Source: Variovorax sp. (GTDB taxonomy: Bacteria; Pseudomonadota; Gammaproteobacteria; Burkholderiales; Burkholderiaceae_C). Taken from it: a stretch of DNA of 54,466 nt. The notes beneath the pieces are model-generated. The model saw only the letters and a list, made by a program, of their open reading frames with translations. It did no database searches and was not told where the DNA came from. The translations under genes and the position numbers were made by a program. The stretch lies in NCBI GenBank assembly GCA_017744935.1, contig JAGIAI010000054.1:1-54466 (forward strand), in the 5' to 3' direction. Shown piece after piece: positions 15,470 to 24,026 of this stretch; within the stretch, counting starts at the first letter, position 1, and each line of letters opens with the position of its first letter.

Positions 15470-17424
15470 GGCGGCGCGACCAGGCTCCACAGGCGCAGCG
15501 CGATGTGGATCTCCAGCGCCCGCGCCGCATTCCCCCAATGCCCCAGCAGTTCCTCGATGGCGGCCAGCCGCTGGCGAACGGTGTTCACGTGGATGTTCAG
15601 GCGCTGCGCGGTGGTCTTGGCATTCTGGTTGCAGTCGAAGTAGCACAGCAACGTGGACGCCAGTTGGGCATTGCGCTTCCGGTCCTGCGCGATCAAGGGG
15701 CCGATGGTCGCGTCCAGGAACTGCGACAGGCTCGCCTGGTCGTGCGTCTCGAAGAGCGCTGAATAAAGGGCCAGCTCGTTCTGGCCGATCACCTGGCCCT
15801 GGATGCCCAGTCGCCCCAGCACGCCCAGCGCGCGCCTGAGCGTCGCGTAGAGGGCGGGGAGCTCGGCCGGAGACGTCACTGGCCGCGACACCACGCCACG
15901 ATGCATCGCCCCCGAATGGTGGCGCGCCCAGGCGGAGACTTCCTGGCGCACGTCGAAAGCCCGCGGGGCGCTGCACACCATGACCAGCACGCCGTCGACC
16001 TCGTCGACCAGCGCGCGCTCCATCGACGCCATCGCGCGGAAGTGTCGCGCCGCGTAGCCGGCACCGGGCCCATCCATTTCCACCAGGAGGAGCGCCAAAG
16101 GCTGCGACAGGTCCAGCCCCAACCGCTCGGCCCGATTGACCAGCACGGCCCATTCGTCCTGGCGCGGCGACACCAGGGTGCGCAGGAGTGCAGAGGCATT
16201 GCGGCTCTTCGCGGCTTCCATGCGCTCCTGCGAGAGCAGCACGATGCCGATGACGCTGGAGCTACGCTCGAAGGTGCGCACCGCGACCTCTTCGAGTGGC
16301 CCCTCATGGAACAGCGCGATCGAGCCCAGCACGTCGTCGCCGCCGATCACCGGCATCACGCGGCAGCACTCGCCATCTTCCTCGTAGGCCTGGACGGAGC
16401 GCCCCATCTGCCGGCTCAGCCGGAGCGCGTTCGCGATCTCCGCGCTGTGCGGCCCATGCGGCTCGTAACCTTGCCGGCCCTGGCCCGCATAGCTCGTGGC
16501 CGTCCCCTGGCTGATTACCTGCGCGGCTTCGTCCAGCACCAGCAGGCCGCCACCGAGCAGTTGCGCGACCGACTGGCAGAGCGTGGACAGTGATGCGCCG
16601 CGCGCCAGCAGCGAGGTCATCTGCTCGTGCGCGTCCGCCGCCGCCTGGATGCCGCGCAGGTGCCGCTCCAGCTCGGCGCGTGTTTCATCGGCCTTGGCGA
16701 GGGCCGCGTGCACGGCCTCGAAGTCGCGTGCGTTCTTCAGCGCCACGGCACCGTGGGTGGCCAGCGTGCAGAGGATCGAGAGGCTCTGCGTGGTGTGGAC
16801 GCGGTGGTAGCGATCGGCCACGAAGAGCAGGCCGATGACCTCGCCCTCCCAGATCAACGGCACGCCGACCAAAGCGGCAATGCCGTCCTCGCGGAAGATC
16901 TCGTCCAGTCCCGCGTCGTGGGTGAAGCGCGTGTCGTGCAGGTAGTCGGCCGTGGTGAAGGGCAGGTGCGTGGACATCACGATCCCCGCGACGCCGCGGC
17001 CGCGCAGCGTCACCATGTCGGACACCCTCGGCGAGATCGCGCCCTGCGCCACCAGCACGCGGAACTCGTCGCGGGCTGGATCGTGTACCGAGAGCCAGGC
17101 CAGGTCCGAGCCGAGCAGCTTGCGCGCGCGCGCCACGATCGCGCCCAGCAGGTTGGTGAGGTCGAGCCGGCTCGAGAGCTCCTGTGCCGACTCGATCACT
17201 GCCAGCATGCCGCTCTCGCGCTGCTGCAGCAACTCGAGCCGGTTGCGCACGGCCATCGCCATGCGCACGGCTTCGACGAGGTTGGACTTGCCGGGCAGGC
17301 CGGCCGGCAACGCCTCGACCTCGACCATGCATTGCGTGAACTCGTCCGTCGATGTGCCCTGGTGCAGCAGGCGTATCAGCTGCAAGGCGATCTGCTCGGC
17401 GGTCTCCTCTTCGGTGGTGCGCAT
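15466..17424 (-). CDS. GAF-domain PucR/CdaR-type transcriptional regulator
   Basis: 652 aa. A GAF domain spans about residues 85-235 (LLGAIVARARKLLGSDLAWLSVHDP ... GVPLIWEGEVIGLLFVADR), followed by a coiled-coil-like stretch, a second sensory region (~265-395) and the C-terminal PucR helix-turn-helix (~585-640: LLCYFDCNQNAKTTAQRLNIHVNTVRQRLAAIEELLG). PucR-type proteins activate catabolic genes in response to their substrates. The gene sits inverted between the two operons carrying the 44-base block, one copy of which is in its own divergent promoter, so it is the best candidate regulator of the whole module, probably including itself. Confidence 0.88.
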   Translation of the reverse strand: MRTTEEETAEQIALQLIRLLHQGTSTDEFTQCMVEVEALPAGLPGKSNLVEAVRMAMAVRNRLELLQQRESGMLAVIESAQELSSRLDLTNLLGAIVARARKLLGSDLAWLSVHDPARDEFRVLVAQGAISPRVSDMVTLRGRGVAGIVMSTHLPFTTADYLHDTRFTHDAGLDEIFREDGIAALVGVPLIWEGEVIGLLFVADRYHRVHTTQSLSILCTLATHGAVALKNARDFEAVHAALAKADETRAELERHLRGIQAAADAHEQMTSLLARGASLSTLCQSVAQLLGGGLLVLDEAAQVISQGTATSYAGQGRQGYEPHGPHSAEIANALRLSRQMGRSVQAYEEDGECCRVMPVIGGDDVLGSIALFHEGPLEEVAVRTFERSSSVIGIVLLSQERMEAAKSRNASALLRTLVSPRQDEWAVLVNRAERLGLDLSQPLALLLVEMDGPGAGYAARHFRAMASMERALVDEVDGVLVMVCSAPRAFDVRQEVSAWARHHSGAMHRGVVSRPVTSPAELPALYATLRRALGVLGRLGIQGQVIGQNELALYSALFETHDQASLSQFLDATIGPLIAQDRKRNAQLASTLLCYFDCNQNAKTTAQRLNIHVNTVRQRLAAIEELLGHWGNAARALEIHIALRLWSLVAPP

Positions 17425-17513
17425 GTGCTGTCTCGAATTCTTGTGTCGGCGACGCCATTGCGTCGCGGGGCTCGACCGAGGCTAACAGAGGCGCTTGCCG
17501 CGCGCATGAGGTG

Positions 17514-17557
17514 CGATGACATCCAGGCGGGGCAAAAAGTGTGCGCCCGACACATAG
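17514..17557 (+). promoter_or_regulatory. conserved 44-base regulatory block, copy 2
   Basis: Second copy of the block described at 13293-13336, ending 81 bases before the SDR ATG at 17639 and inside the divergent promoter of the PucR-type gene. The central part reads GTGTGCGCCCGACACATAG, with TGTG/CACA half-sites; the first copy has a tighter palindrome. GCAGAGACT follows at 17574. Confidence 0.65.
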
Positions 17558-17638
17558 GGCGGCAGATACCCCGCGCAGAGACTCTGCTGCAGACGACGCG
17601 GCGCCATGGGTGGCGACGCGCGAGTTCGAAGGAATCTC

Positions 17639-18427
17639 ATGCCCCTGTACGAATCGCTTCGACCCATGCCCGAGCTGCGAGTGCTGGTGACCGCCGGCGC
17701 CAGCGGCATCGGCGCTTGCATCGCACGCGCCTTCCACGAGGCCGGGTCGCGGGTCCACGTGTGCGACATCGATCGCGCGGCCCTGGATCGTCTCGTCACC
17801 GACACACCCGGCATCACCGGCAGCATGGCCGACGTATCGGTGGCTGCCGACGTCGATCAGGTGTTCGACGACGTGCGCGGCTGCCTGGGCGGCTTGGACG
17901 TCCTGATCAACAACGCAGGCATTGCCGGCCCGACAGGTCCGATCGAGAGCCTCGACGCGGGCGGCTGGGAACGCACGGTCTCGGTCAACCTCAACAGCCA
18001 GTTCTTCTTCGCCAGGCGTGCCGTGCCCCTGCTCCAGCAGTCCGAAAACCCTGTGCTGATCTCGATGAGTTCCGTGGCCGGGCGACTCGGGTATGCGTTC
18101 CGCACGCCGTACGCGTCCACCAAGTGGGCCATCGTGGGGCTGACCAAATCGCTGGCCACGGAATTGGGCCCGCAGGGGATTCGTGTCAACGCGATCCTTC
18201 CCGGGGTGGTGGAAGGCGAGCGCATGGATGGCGTCATCGCTTCGCGCGCCGCGGCATTGGGAATCGGCATCGATCAGATGCGCGAGCAGTACCTGCAGAA
18301 GATCTCCCTGCGGCGCATGGTCAGCGCCGAAGACGTGGCCGCAATGGCGCTCTTTCTTTGCTCGCCCGCGGCGCGCAACCTCAGTGGCCAGGCGATCAGC
18401 GTCGACGGCAATCTCGAGTACCTCTGA
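17639..18427 (+). CDS. SDR-family oxidoreductase, first gene of the liv operon
   Basis: 262 aa from the ATG at 17639, with AAGGA at 17629-17633. SDR motifs: TAGASGIG (18-25), CDID at 42-45 (acidic residue ending strand 2, favouring NAD), NNAG (91-94), catalytic Ser144/145, Tyr158, Lys162 (YASTK), C-terminal VDGNLEYL. An acidic NAD-type site fits an oxidising, catabolic role. It leads the permease operon, with livH starting 3 bases after its stop. Confidence 0.88.
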   Translation: MPLYESLRPMPELRVLVTAGASGIGACIARAFHEAGSRVHVCDIDRAALDRLVTDTPGITGSMADVSVAADVDQVFDDVRGCLGGLDVLINNAGIAGPTGPIESLDAGGWERTVSVNLNSQFFFARRAVPLLQQSENPVLISMSSVAGRLGYAFRTPYASTKWAIVGLTKSLATELGPQGIRVNAILPGVVEGERMDGVIASRAAALGIGIDQMREQYLQKISLRRMVSAEDVAAMALFLCSPAARNLSGQAISVDGNLEYL

Positions 18428-18430
18428 GCC

Positions 18431-19372
18431 ATGGACTGGATCATCTTCTCCCTCCTGAACGGCGTGATCCACGGATTGCTCCTGTTCATGGTCTCGGCCG
18501 GACTCACGCTGATCTTCGGGATGATGGGCGTGCTCAACTTCGCTCACGCCTCGTTCTACATGCTGGGCGCCTACTTTGCCTACACGCTGCAGGGCATCGT
18601 GGGATTCGCGCCCGCGGTGGTGCTGGCCACGCTGCTGGCGGGCGCAGTGGGCGCCGCCGTGGAGCGCTGGTTCCTGCGCCGCGTGCACCGCTACGGCCAC
18701 GCCCACGAACTGCTCCTGACCTTCGGGCTGTCCTTCATCATTGCCGAGACGATCAAGCTGTTCTTCGGCAACTACCCTGTGGACTACCGCATCCCTGCAG
18801 GGCTGGACGTCGCGGCTTTCGTGATCGGCAGCCAGCAGTACCCGCTGTATCGCGTCCTGATGGGTGCGGTGGCGCTCGCGATGTTTGCGGGGATCTACTT
18901 GCTGCTGACGCGCACGCGCGTCGGCATCGTGGTGCGCTCGGCCATCTACAAGCCACGCATGGTCGAGGCGCTGGGCCACAACGTGCAGCTTGTCTTCATG
19001 GGCGTGTTCGGCGTCGGCGCCGCGCTCGCGGGCCTCGCCGGCGCCATCGCCGGTGCGTTCTACACCACCAACCCGAACATGGCGCTCGAGGTCGGCGTGA
19101 TGGTGTTCGTCGTGGTGGTAGTAGGTGGCCTCGGATCGCTGGGTGGCGCGATGCTCGCTTCGCTGCTGATCGGCGTGCTGACCTCGCTGGCCGTGGGCGT
19201 CGACCACAGCCTGGCAGATGCGCTCGCACTCGTCGGGGCGGGCGAGTGGGCCCGCAACATCGGCGGCCTCCTGACACTCAAGCTGTCGAGCCTTGCGGCG
19301 ACGCTGCCCTTCGCGCTGATGCTTCTCGTGCTTCTGGTGCGTCCCTCGGGCTTGATGGGCGAGAAGGCGTGA
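18431..19372 (+). CDS. livH: branched-chain amino acid-type ABC permease, LivH family
   Basis: 313 aa, about eight hydrophobic segments. LivH signature features: FSLLNGVIHGLLLFMVSAGLTLIFGMMGVLNFAHASFYMLGAY at the N terminus and VVVVGGLGSLGGAMLASLLIG near residues 225-245, where the EAA-like loop contacts the ATPases. Forms a heterodimeric inner-membrane channel with the LivM partner, whose start overlaps its stop by one base. Confidence 0.92.
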   Translation: MDWIIFSLLNGVIHGLLLFMVSAGLTLIFGMMGVLNFAHASFYMLGAYFAYTLQGIVGFAPAVVLATLLAGAVGAAVERWFLRRVHRYGHAHELLLTFGLSFIIAETIKLFFGNYPVDYRIPAGLDVAAFVIGSQQYPLYRVLMGAVALAMFAGIYLLLTRTRVGIVVRSAIYKPRMVEALGHNVQLVFMGVFGVGAALAGLAGAIAGAFYTTNPNMALEVGVMVFVVVVVGGLGSLGGAMLASLLIGVLTSLAVGVDHSLADALALVGAGEWARNIGGLLTLKLSSLAATLPFALMLLVLLVRPSGLMGEKA

Positions 19373-20655
19373 TGACGATGAAGACACCGCTGATGCTTGC
19401 GCTTGTCGCTCTGGTGTTGCTCGGCGCGCTTCCGGTACTGCTGCCGGCCGGCCTGCTCAACGCTTCGATCCAGGCGCTGATCGCCGCGCTGTTCGCCTGC
19501 GCCTACAGCCTGCTGGCCGGGCGCGCGGGCATGCTCTCCTTCGGCCACGCGGCTTACTTTGGCGTCGGTGCCTTCGCCACGGTGCACGCGATGAATGCGC
19601 TCGGCGGCACCGGCTTGCTGCCGACGCCGCTGATGCCGCTGATCGGTGCGGTCGGCGGACTCGGTTTCGGTCTCGTGGCTGGCTGGTTCGCCACCCAGCG
19701 CAGCGGCACGGCTTTCGCAATGATCACGCTGGCGATTGCCGAACTGCTGCATGCCGTCGCTCCGCAGCTCAAGGGCTGGTTCGGCGGCGAATCGGGCATC
19801 TCGACAATGCGCGCGCCGGCCTGGGGCCTGAACTTCGGTTCGACCACGCAGGTTTACTACCTCACGCTCGCATGGGTGCTGATGTCGCTCGCGCTGCTGT
19901 ACTTCCATACGCGCACGCCGCTTGGCCGGCTCACGCTGGCGCTGCGCGAGAACGAACATCGGCTGCGCTTCCTCGGCTACGACGTGCACGGCCTGGGCGT
20001 GTCGGCCTTCGCCCTCTCTGCGATGCTCTCGGGCGTCGCCGGCGGCCTGCAGGTAATGGGCAACGAGTCGGCGAACTACGTGGTCTTCGATGCGGGCGTG
20101 TCGGCCACGGTGGTGCTCAACAGCTACATCGGCGGCGTCGGCAGCTTCCTGGGGCCGGCGCTGGGCGCCGCGCTCATGAGCTTCTTCGGCTTCGCGGTGT
20201 CCGACGCCACGCAGTCCTGGCTGCTTTACCAGGGCGTACTGTTCGTGCTGGTGATGATGTTCATGCCCGAGGGATTGACCGGCCTCGTGACTGCGATGGC
20301 GCGGCAAGTGGCCCGGCACGGTGTCGGTGCAGGGCTGCCCCTGGCACTGAGCGCGGTCTTTGCCGGTCTCCTGCTGGCGGGTGGCGTGGTCTTCATGGTG
20401 GAGATGCTGCAGCGGCTGTTCTCGCAGGACTATCGCTCGCTGGCTCGCATGAGCGAGAGCGCGCCGCCTGTGTTGCTCTTTGGCCGGTCCTGGGGCGCCG
20501 CCGAGCTGGCAACGTGGATCGTGCCTTTTGGCTTGCTGGCAAGCGGCGCGTTGATGACGGGCGTGGCGAGGCGCCGTCATCGCGCTCTGGCGATGGCGGC
20601 ATCGCGAGAAGTTCCCACAGCGCCCGAGACGCTGGCTGAAAGGGCGCTGCCATGA
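19372..20655 (+). CDS. livM: branched-chain amino acid-type ABC permease, LivM family, with C-terminal extension
   Basis: 427 aa from the ATG at 19372 overlapping the livH stop. The LivM core (residues ~1-305) has LLAGRAGMLSFGHAAYFGVGAF, LTLALRENEHRLRFLGYD and GGVGSFLGPALGAALMSFFG. The last ~120 residues add two more hydrophobic stretches (LPLALSAVFAGLLLAGGVVF and LATWIVPFGLLASGALM) and a basic tail; many LivM proteins end around 320 aa. Its stop is shared with the livG start (ATGA at 20652-20655). Confidence 0.9.
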   Translation: MTMKTPLMLALVALVLLGALPVLLPAGLLNASIQALIAALFACAYSLLAGRAGMLSFGHAAYFGVGAFATVHAMNALGGTGLLPTPLMPLIGAVGGLGFGLVAGWFATQRSGTAFAMITLAIAELLHAVAPQLKGWFGGESGISTMRAPAWGLNFGSTTQVYYLTLAWVLMSLALLYFHTRTPLGRLTLALRENEHRLRFLGYDVHGLGVSAFALSAMLSGVAGGLQVMGNESANYVVFDAGVSATVVLNSYIGGVGSFLGPALGAALMSFFGFAVSDATQSWLLYQGVLFVLVMMFMPEGLTGLVTAMARQVARHGVGAGLPLALSAVFAGLLLAGGVVFMVEMLQRLFSQDYRSLARMSESAPPVLLFGRSWGAAELATWIVPFGLLASGALMTGVARRRHRALAMAASREVPTAPETLAERALP

Positions 20656-21407
20656 ATGACGCCATCCTGTCGCTGCGCGGGCTGCGCAAGTCTTTCGGGG
20701 ACACCGAGATCATCCGCGGCGTGGACCTCGAACTGGGCCACGGCGAGCGGCGTGCGCTGATCGGTCCCAACGGCGCCGGCAAGTCGACCCTGTTCCATCT
20801 CGTGTCGGGCAACCTTGCCCCGACTTCCGGCGAGGTGGAGTTCGACGGCCAGCGCATCACCGGCTGGACGCCACAGCGCATCAACCGCCGCGGCCTCGCG
20901 CGCTCGTTCCAGATCACCAACATCTTCCCCAGGCTCACGGTGTTCGAGAACATCCGGCTGGCCGTGATGCGCCAGCATGTGCGGCAGTACACCTTCTGGC
21001 GTGTCATCGACCGCCTGGCAGGCGTGCGCACCGCGACGGAGGTGCTTCTGGAGAAGGTGCGGCTGCAGTCCCAGGCACGGACGCTGGCCGGCGAGATGTC
21101 CTACTCCGAGCAGCGCTCGCTCGAACTGGCGATGACCCTGGCGTCCGATCCCAAGGTCATCCTGCTGGACGAACCAATGGCGGGCATGTCCAGCGAGGAG
21201 ACCCACTACACCATGGAACTGATCCGCGAAGTGACGGCGGGACGTGCGTTGCTGATAGTCGAGCACGACATGGACGTGGTGTTTGCCCTGGCCGACCGGA
21301 TCAGCGTGCTGGTCTACGGCGAGGTGATCGCCACCGGTACGCCGGAGCAGATCCGCAGCCACCAGGGCGTGCGCGAAGCCTACCTGGGCGAGGAAGCGGC
21401 CGCATGA
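20652..21407 (+). CDS. livG: branched-chain amino acid-type ABC transporter ATP-binding protein, LivG family
   Basis: 251 aa. Walker A GPNGAGKST is intact; Walker B is VILLDEP followed by MAGMSSEE, and the H-loop is in IVEHDMDVV. The ABC signature reads MSYSEQRSLELA, a common variant of LSYGEQR in LivG. The C-terminal IRSHQGVREAYLGEE is typical LivG. Pairs with LivF; overlaps it by 4 bases. Confidence 0.92.
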   Translation: MNDAILSLRGLRKSFGDTEIIRGVDLELGHGERRALIGPNGAGKSTLFHLVSGNLAPTSGEVEFDGQRITGWTPQRINRRGLARSFQITNIFPRLTVFENIRLAVMRQHVRQYTFWRVIDRLAGVRTATEVLLEKVRLQSQARTLAGEMSYSEQRSLELAMTLASDPKVILLDEPMAGMSSEETHYTMELIREVTAGRALLIVEHDMDVVFALADRISVLVYGEVIATGTPEQIRSHQGVREAYLGEEAAA

Positions 21408-22126
21408 GCGCGACGACCCCTTCGCTTCTGCGAGTCGATGAGCTGCAGGCCCACTATGGCAAGAGCCACATCCTTCGCGGCGTGAGCTTCAGCGTGGCGC
21501 GCGGCGAGGTCGTAAGCCTGCTCGGGCGCAACGGCTCGGGGCGCTCGACGGCGCTCAAGGCGATCATGGGCCTGGTGCCGCCAAGCTCGGGCGGCGTGTC
21601 GCTGGACGGCAGGGAACTGGCCGGTGCGAAGCCCCACGCCATCTGCCGCGCCGGCCTGGCCTACGTGCCGGAGGAGCGCGAGGTCTTCGCCAACCTGACG
21701 GTGGACGAGAACCTCCGCATGGGCGAGCAGCCAGCGGTACCGGGAGCCCGGCGCTGGACGGTGCAGCAGATGTTCGAGTACTTCCCCCGCCTCAAGGAAC
21801 GCCGCGACACGAAGGCCGGCAGCCTCTCGGGTGGCGAACAGCAGATGCTCACGATCTGTCGCTCGCTGCTCGGGAATCCGCTGGCGATCCTGATCGACGA
21901 GCCGACCGAGGGGCTGGCGCCCAAGATCGTCGCGCAGGTGGGCGAGTGCATCGAGGACATGCGGCGCCAGGGGGTATCCGTGGTGCTGGTCGAGCAGAAG
22001 CTGGCGATCGCACTCAAGGTGTCGTCCAGGGTCTGCGTGATGGGCCATGGCCGCATCGTGTTCGAGGGGACGCCCGCGCAACTGGAGGCCGACCGGGGAC
22101 TGCTGTCCCAGTGGCTGGCTGTTTGA
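21404..22126 (+). CDS. livF: branched-chain amino acid-type ABC transporter ATP-binding protein, LivF family, Walker A Lys to Arg
   Basis: 240 aa. Signature LSGGEQQ, Walker B LAILIDEPTEGLAP and H-loop VLVEQ are standard LivF. Walker A reads GRNGSGRST: the invariant lysine that binds the ATP phosphates is Arg (codon CGC). The LivG partner keeps its lysine, so the pair may have one normal and one altered ATP site, as in asymmetric ABC transporters. The rest of the protein is complete, so decay is unlikely. Sixteen bases separate it from the BKACE gene. Confidence 0.9.
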   Translation: MSATTPSLLRVDELQAHYGKSHILRGVSFSVARGEVVSLLGRNGSGRSTALKAIMGLVPPSSGGVSLDGRELAGAKPHAICRAGLAYVPEEREVFANLTVDENLRMGEQPAVPGARRWTVQQMFEYFPRLKERRDTKAGSLSGGEQQMLTICRSLLGNPLAILIDEPTEGLAPKIVAQVGECIEDMRRQGVSVVLVEQKLAIALKVSSRVCVMGHGRIVFEGTPAQLEADRGLLSQWLAV

Positions 22127-22142
22127 ACCTCAGGAGAAAAGC

Positions 22143-23084
22143 ATGGCCCACGGCCAGGAAAAAGTAATCATCAGCTGTGCCGTCACCGGCTCGGTCCATA
22201 CACCGACGATGTCGCCGTATCTGGCGCTCACGCCGGATCAGATCGCCGAACAGGCGATCGCGGCCGCGCAGGCCGGCGCCGCGATCCTGCACCTGCACGC
22301 GCGCGACCCGCGCGACGGACGGCCGAGCGCCGATCCGCGCGTGTTCGACCAGTTCGTGCCGCGCATCAAGGCGGCGACGGACGCGGTGATCAACATCACC
22401 ACCGGCGGCAGCACCCGGATGACGCTGGAGGAGCGCCTGGCATATCCGCTGCAGGCGAAGCCGGAGATGTGCTCGCTCAACATGGGCTCGATGAACTTCT
22501 CCGTGCATCCGCTGGCGCGCAAGTACAGCGAGTGGCAGCACGACTGGGAGAAGCCATATGTGGAGGGCATGGAGGACCTGATCTTCCGCAACACCTTCCG
22601 CGACATCAAGCACATCCTCCAGGTGCTGGGCAAGGAGTGCGGCACGCGCTTCGAGTTCGAATGCTATGACGTGGGGCATCTGTACAGCCTCGCGCATTTC
22701 GTCGACGAGGGCCTCGTCGAAGGACCGCTGTTCATCCAGGGCATCCTGGGCATCCTGGGCGGGCTGGGACCGGATCCCGAGAACCTGGTCGTGCTCAAGA
22801 GCACCGCCGATCGCCTGTTCGGCCGCGACGGCTATCGCTTCTCGGTGCTTGGCGCGGGCCGGCACCAGATGCCCCTGCTGACCATGGGCGCGGTGCTCGG
22901 CGGCAGCGTGCGCGTGGGGCTGGAGGACAGCCTCTACCTCGGCAAGGGCCAGCTGGCCCGCAACTGCGCCGAGCAGGTCCGCAAGATTCGACGCATCCTG
23001 GAAGAGCTGTCGCTGGAGGTGGCATCGCCCGCCGAAGCCCGCGCCATGCTGGGCCTCAAGGGCCAGGACGCGGTGGCATTCTGA
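22143..23084 (+). CDS. beta-keto acid cleavage enzyme (BKACE, DUF849)
   Basis: 313 aa from the ATG at 22143, with CAGGAG upstream. The BKACE family condenses a beta-keto acid with acetyl-CoA and cleaves it to acetoacetate and a new acyl-CoA; the founding member is 3-keto-5-aminohexanoate cleavage enzyme of lysine fermentation. Zn-site residues are visible: HLHARD (His50, His52) and GLED (Glu261), with INITTGGS (83-90) and NMGSMNF (113-119). Sitting in an importer operon with three SDRs, it most likely acts on a keto acid made by SDR oxidation of the imported hydroxy acid. The substrate class cannot be called by eye. Confidence 0.9.
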   Translation: MAHGQEKVIISCAVTGSVHTPTMSPYLALTPDQIAEQAIAAAQAGAAILHLHARDPRDGRPSADPRVFDQFVPRIKAATDAVINITTGGSTRMTLEERLAYPLQAKPEMCSLNMGSMNFSVHPLARKYSEWQHDWEKPYVEGMEDLIFRNTFRDIKHILQVLGKECGTRFEFECYDVGHLYSLAHFVDEGLVEGPLFIQGILGILGGLGPDPENLVVLKSTADRLFGRDGYRFSVLGAGRHQMPLLTMGAVLGGSVRVGLEDSLYLGKGQLARNCAEQVRKIRRILEELSLEVASPAEARAMLGLKGQDAVAF

Positions 23085-23100
23085 AACTGAAGAGGACGTG

Positions 23101-24012
23101 ATGAAGAAGCTGTTGCAAGGACGCGTGGCCATCGTGACCGGCGCGGGAGGCGGGCTGGGCCGCACGCATGCGATCGAATTGGCGCGCCATGGCGCACGCG
23201 TGGTGGTGAACGATCTGGCCCACGAGCGCAACGTCGACGCTGCGGGCGCGGTGGTGGACGAGATACGGGATGCGGGGGGCGAAGCCATCGCGCTGGCGGG
23301 GGACGTCACCCGGCCCGAGGAGATGGAGGCCATGGTGGCGCGTGCCGTCGAGACGTGGGGCCGGATCGACATTCTTGTGAACAACGCCGGCATCCTGCGG
23401 GACCGGACCTTTGCCAAGATGTCGCTCGACGACTTCCGGCTGGTGATGGACGTGCATGTGATGGGTGCCGTCCATTGCACCAAGGCCGTGTGGGCGCGAA
23501 TGCAGGAGCAGCAGTACGGCCGCATCGTGATGACGACCTCGTCGTCCGGCTTGTACGGCAACTTCGGCCAGTCCAACTACGGCGCGGCCAAGATGGCGCT
23601 GGTCGGTCTGATGCAGACCCTCGCGCTGGAAGGCGAGCGGCGCAATATCCGTGTGAACTGCCTGGCCCCCAGCGCCGCCACCGCCATGACCCAGAGCATC
23701 CTGCCGCCCGCAGCGCTGGAGCGCCTCACGCCGGAGCATGTGAGTCCCGGGCTGGTTGCGCTGGTCGGGGAGGATGCTCCGACTCGAATGATCCTGCTGG
23801 CCGGCGCAGGCAGTTTCGAGTGCGCGCACATCACGATGACGCAGGGTGTTCATCTGGCCGACCAGAGGGTCGCGGGCGAGGCGCTGTGCGGGCAACTCCC
23901 GGCGGTGAGATCGCGCATGGGGGAGGTGGTCCCTGCGTCAGGCTGGGAACAGTACGAACTCGAAGTCGCAAAAGCATCGGGACGACCCATGACCTTTGCC
24001 GCAGATCGCTAG
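23101..24012 (+). CDS. SDR, 3-hydroxyacyl-CoA dehydrogenase (MFE-2) type
   Basis: 303 aa from the ATG at 23101 (AGAGGA upstream; an adjacent GTG at 23098 is also possible). Follows the SDR domain of peroxisomal-type multifunctional enzymes: TGAGGGLGRTHAIELARHGARVVVNDLA (Asp38, NAD preference), NNAGILRDRTFAKMS (95-109), Ser148, Tyr160, Lys164, NCLAPSAATAMTQSI. Proteins of this type oxidise 3-hydroxyacyl-CoA. As last gene of the operon it may process the acyl-CoA released by BKACE. It ends 14 bases from the convergent LysR gene. Confidence 0.88.
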   Translation: MKKLLQGRVAIVTGAGGGLGRTHAIELARHGARVVVNDLAHERNVDAAGAVVDEIRDAGGEAIALAGDVTRPEEMEAMVARAVETWGRIDILVNNAGILRDRTFAKMSLDDFRLVMDVHVMGAVHCTKAVWARMQEQQYGRIVMTTSSSGLYGNFGQSNYGAAKMALVGLMQTLALEGERRNIRVNCLAPSAATAMTQSILPPAALERLTPEHVSPGLVALVGEDAPTRMILLAGAGSFECAHITMTQGVHLADQRVAGEALCGQLPAVRSRMGEVVPASGWEQYELEVAKASGRPMTFAADR

Positions 24013-24026
24013 ACAGGAAGGGGCGA

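Noticed and set aside
16627..19371. Very long open frame upstream of, and in frame with, the livM start
   Set aside because: It runs antisense through the PucR-type gene and out of frame through the SDR and livH genes; composition is Arg/His/Gly-rich as expected from high-GC shadow frames. Real livM begins at 19372.
16685..19387. 900-residue reverse open frame
   Set aside because: Antisense to SDR and livH and frame-shifted in the regulator; low-complexity His/Arg/Gln content and no domain.
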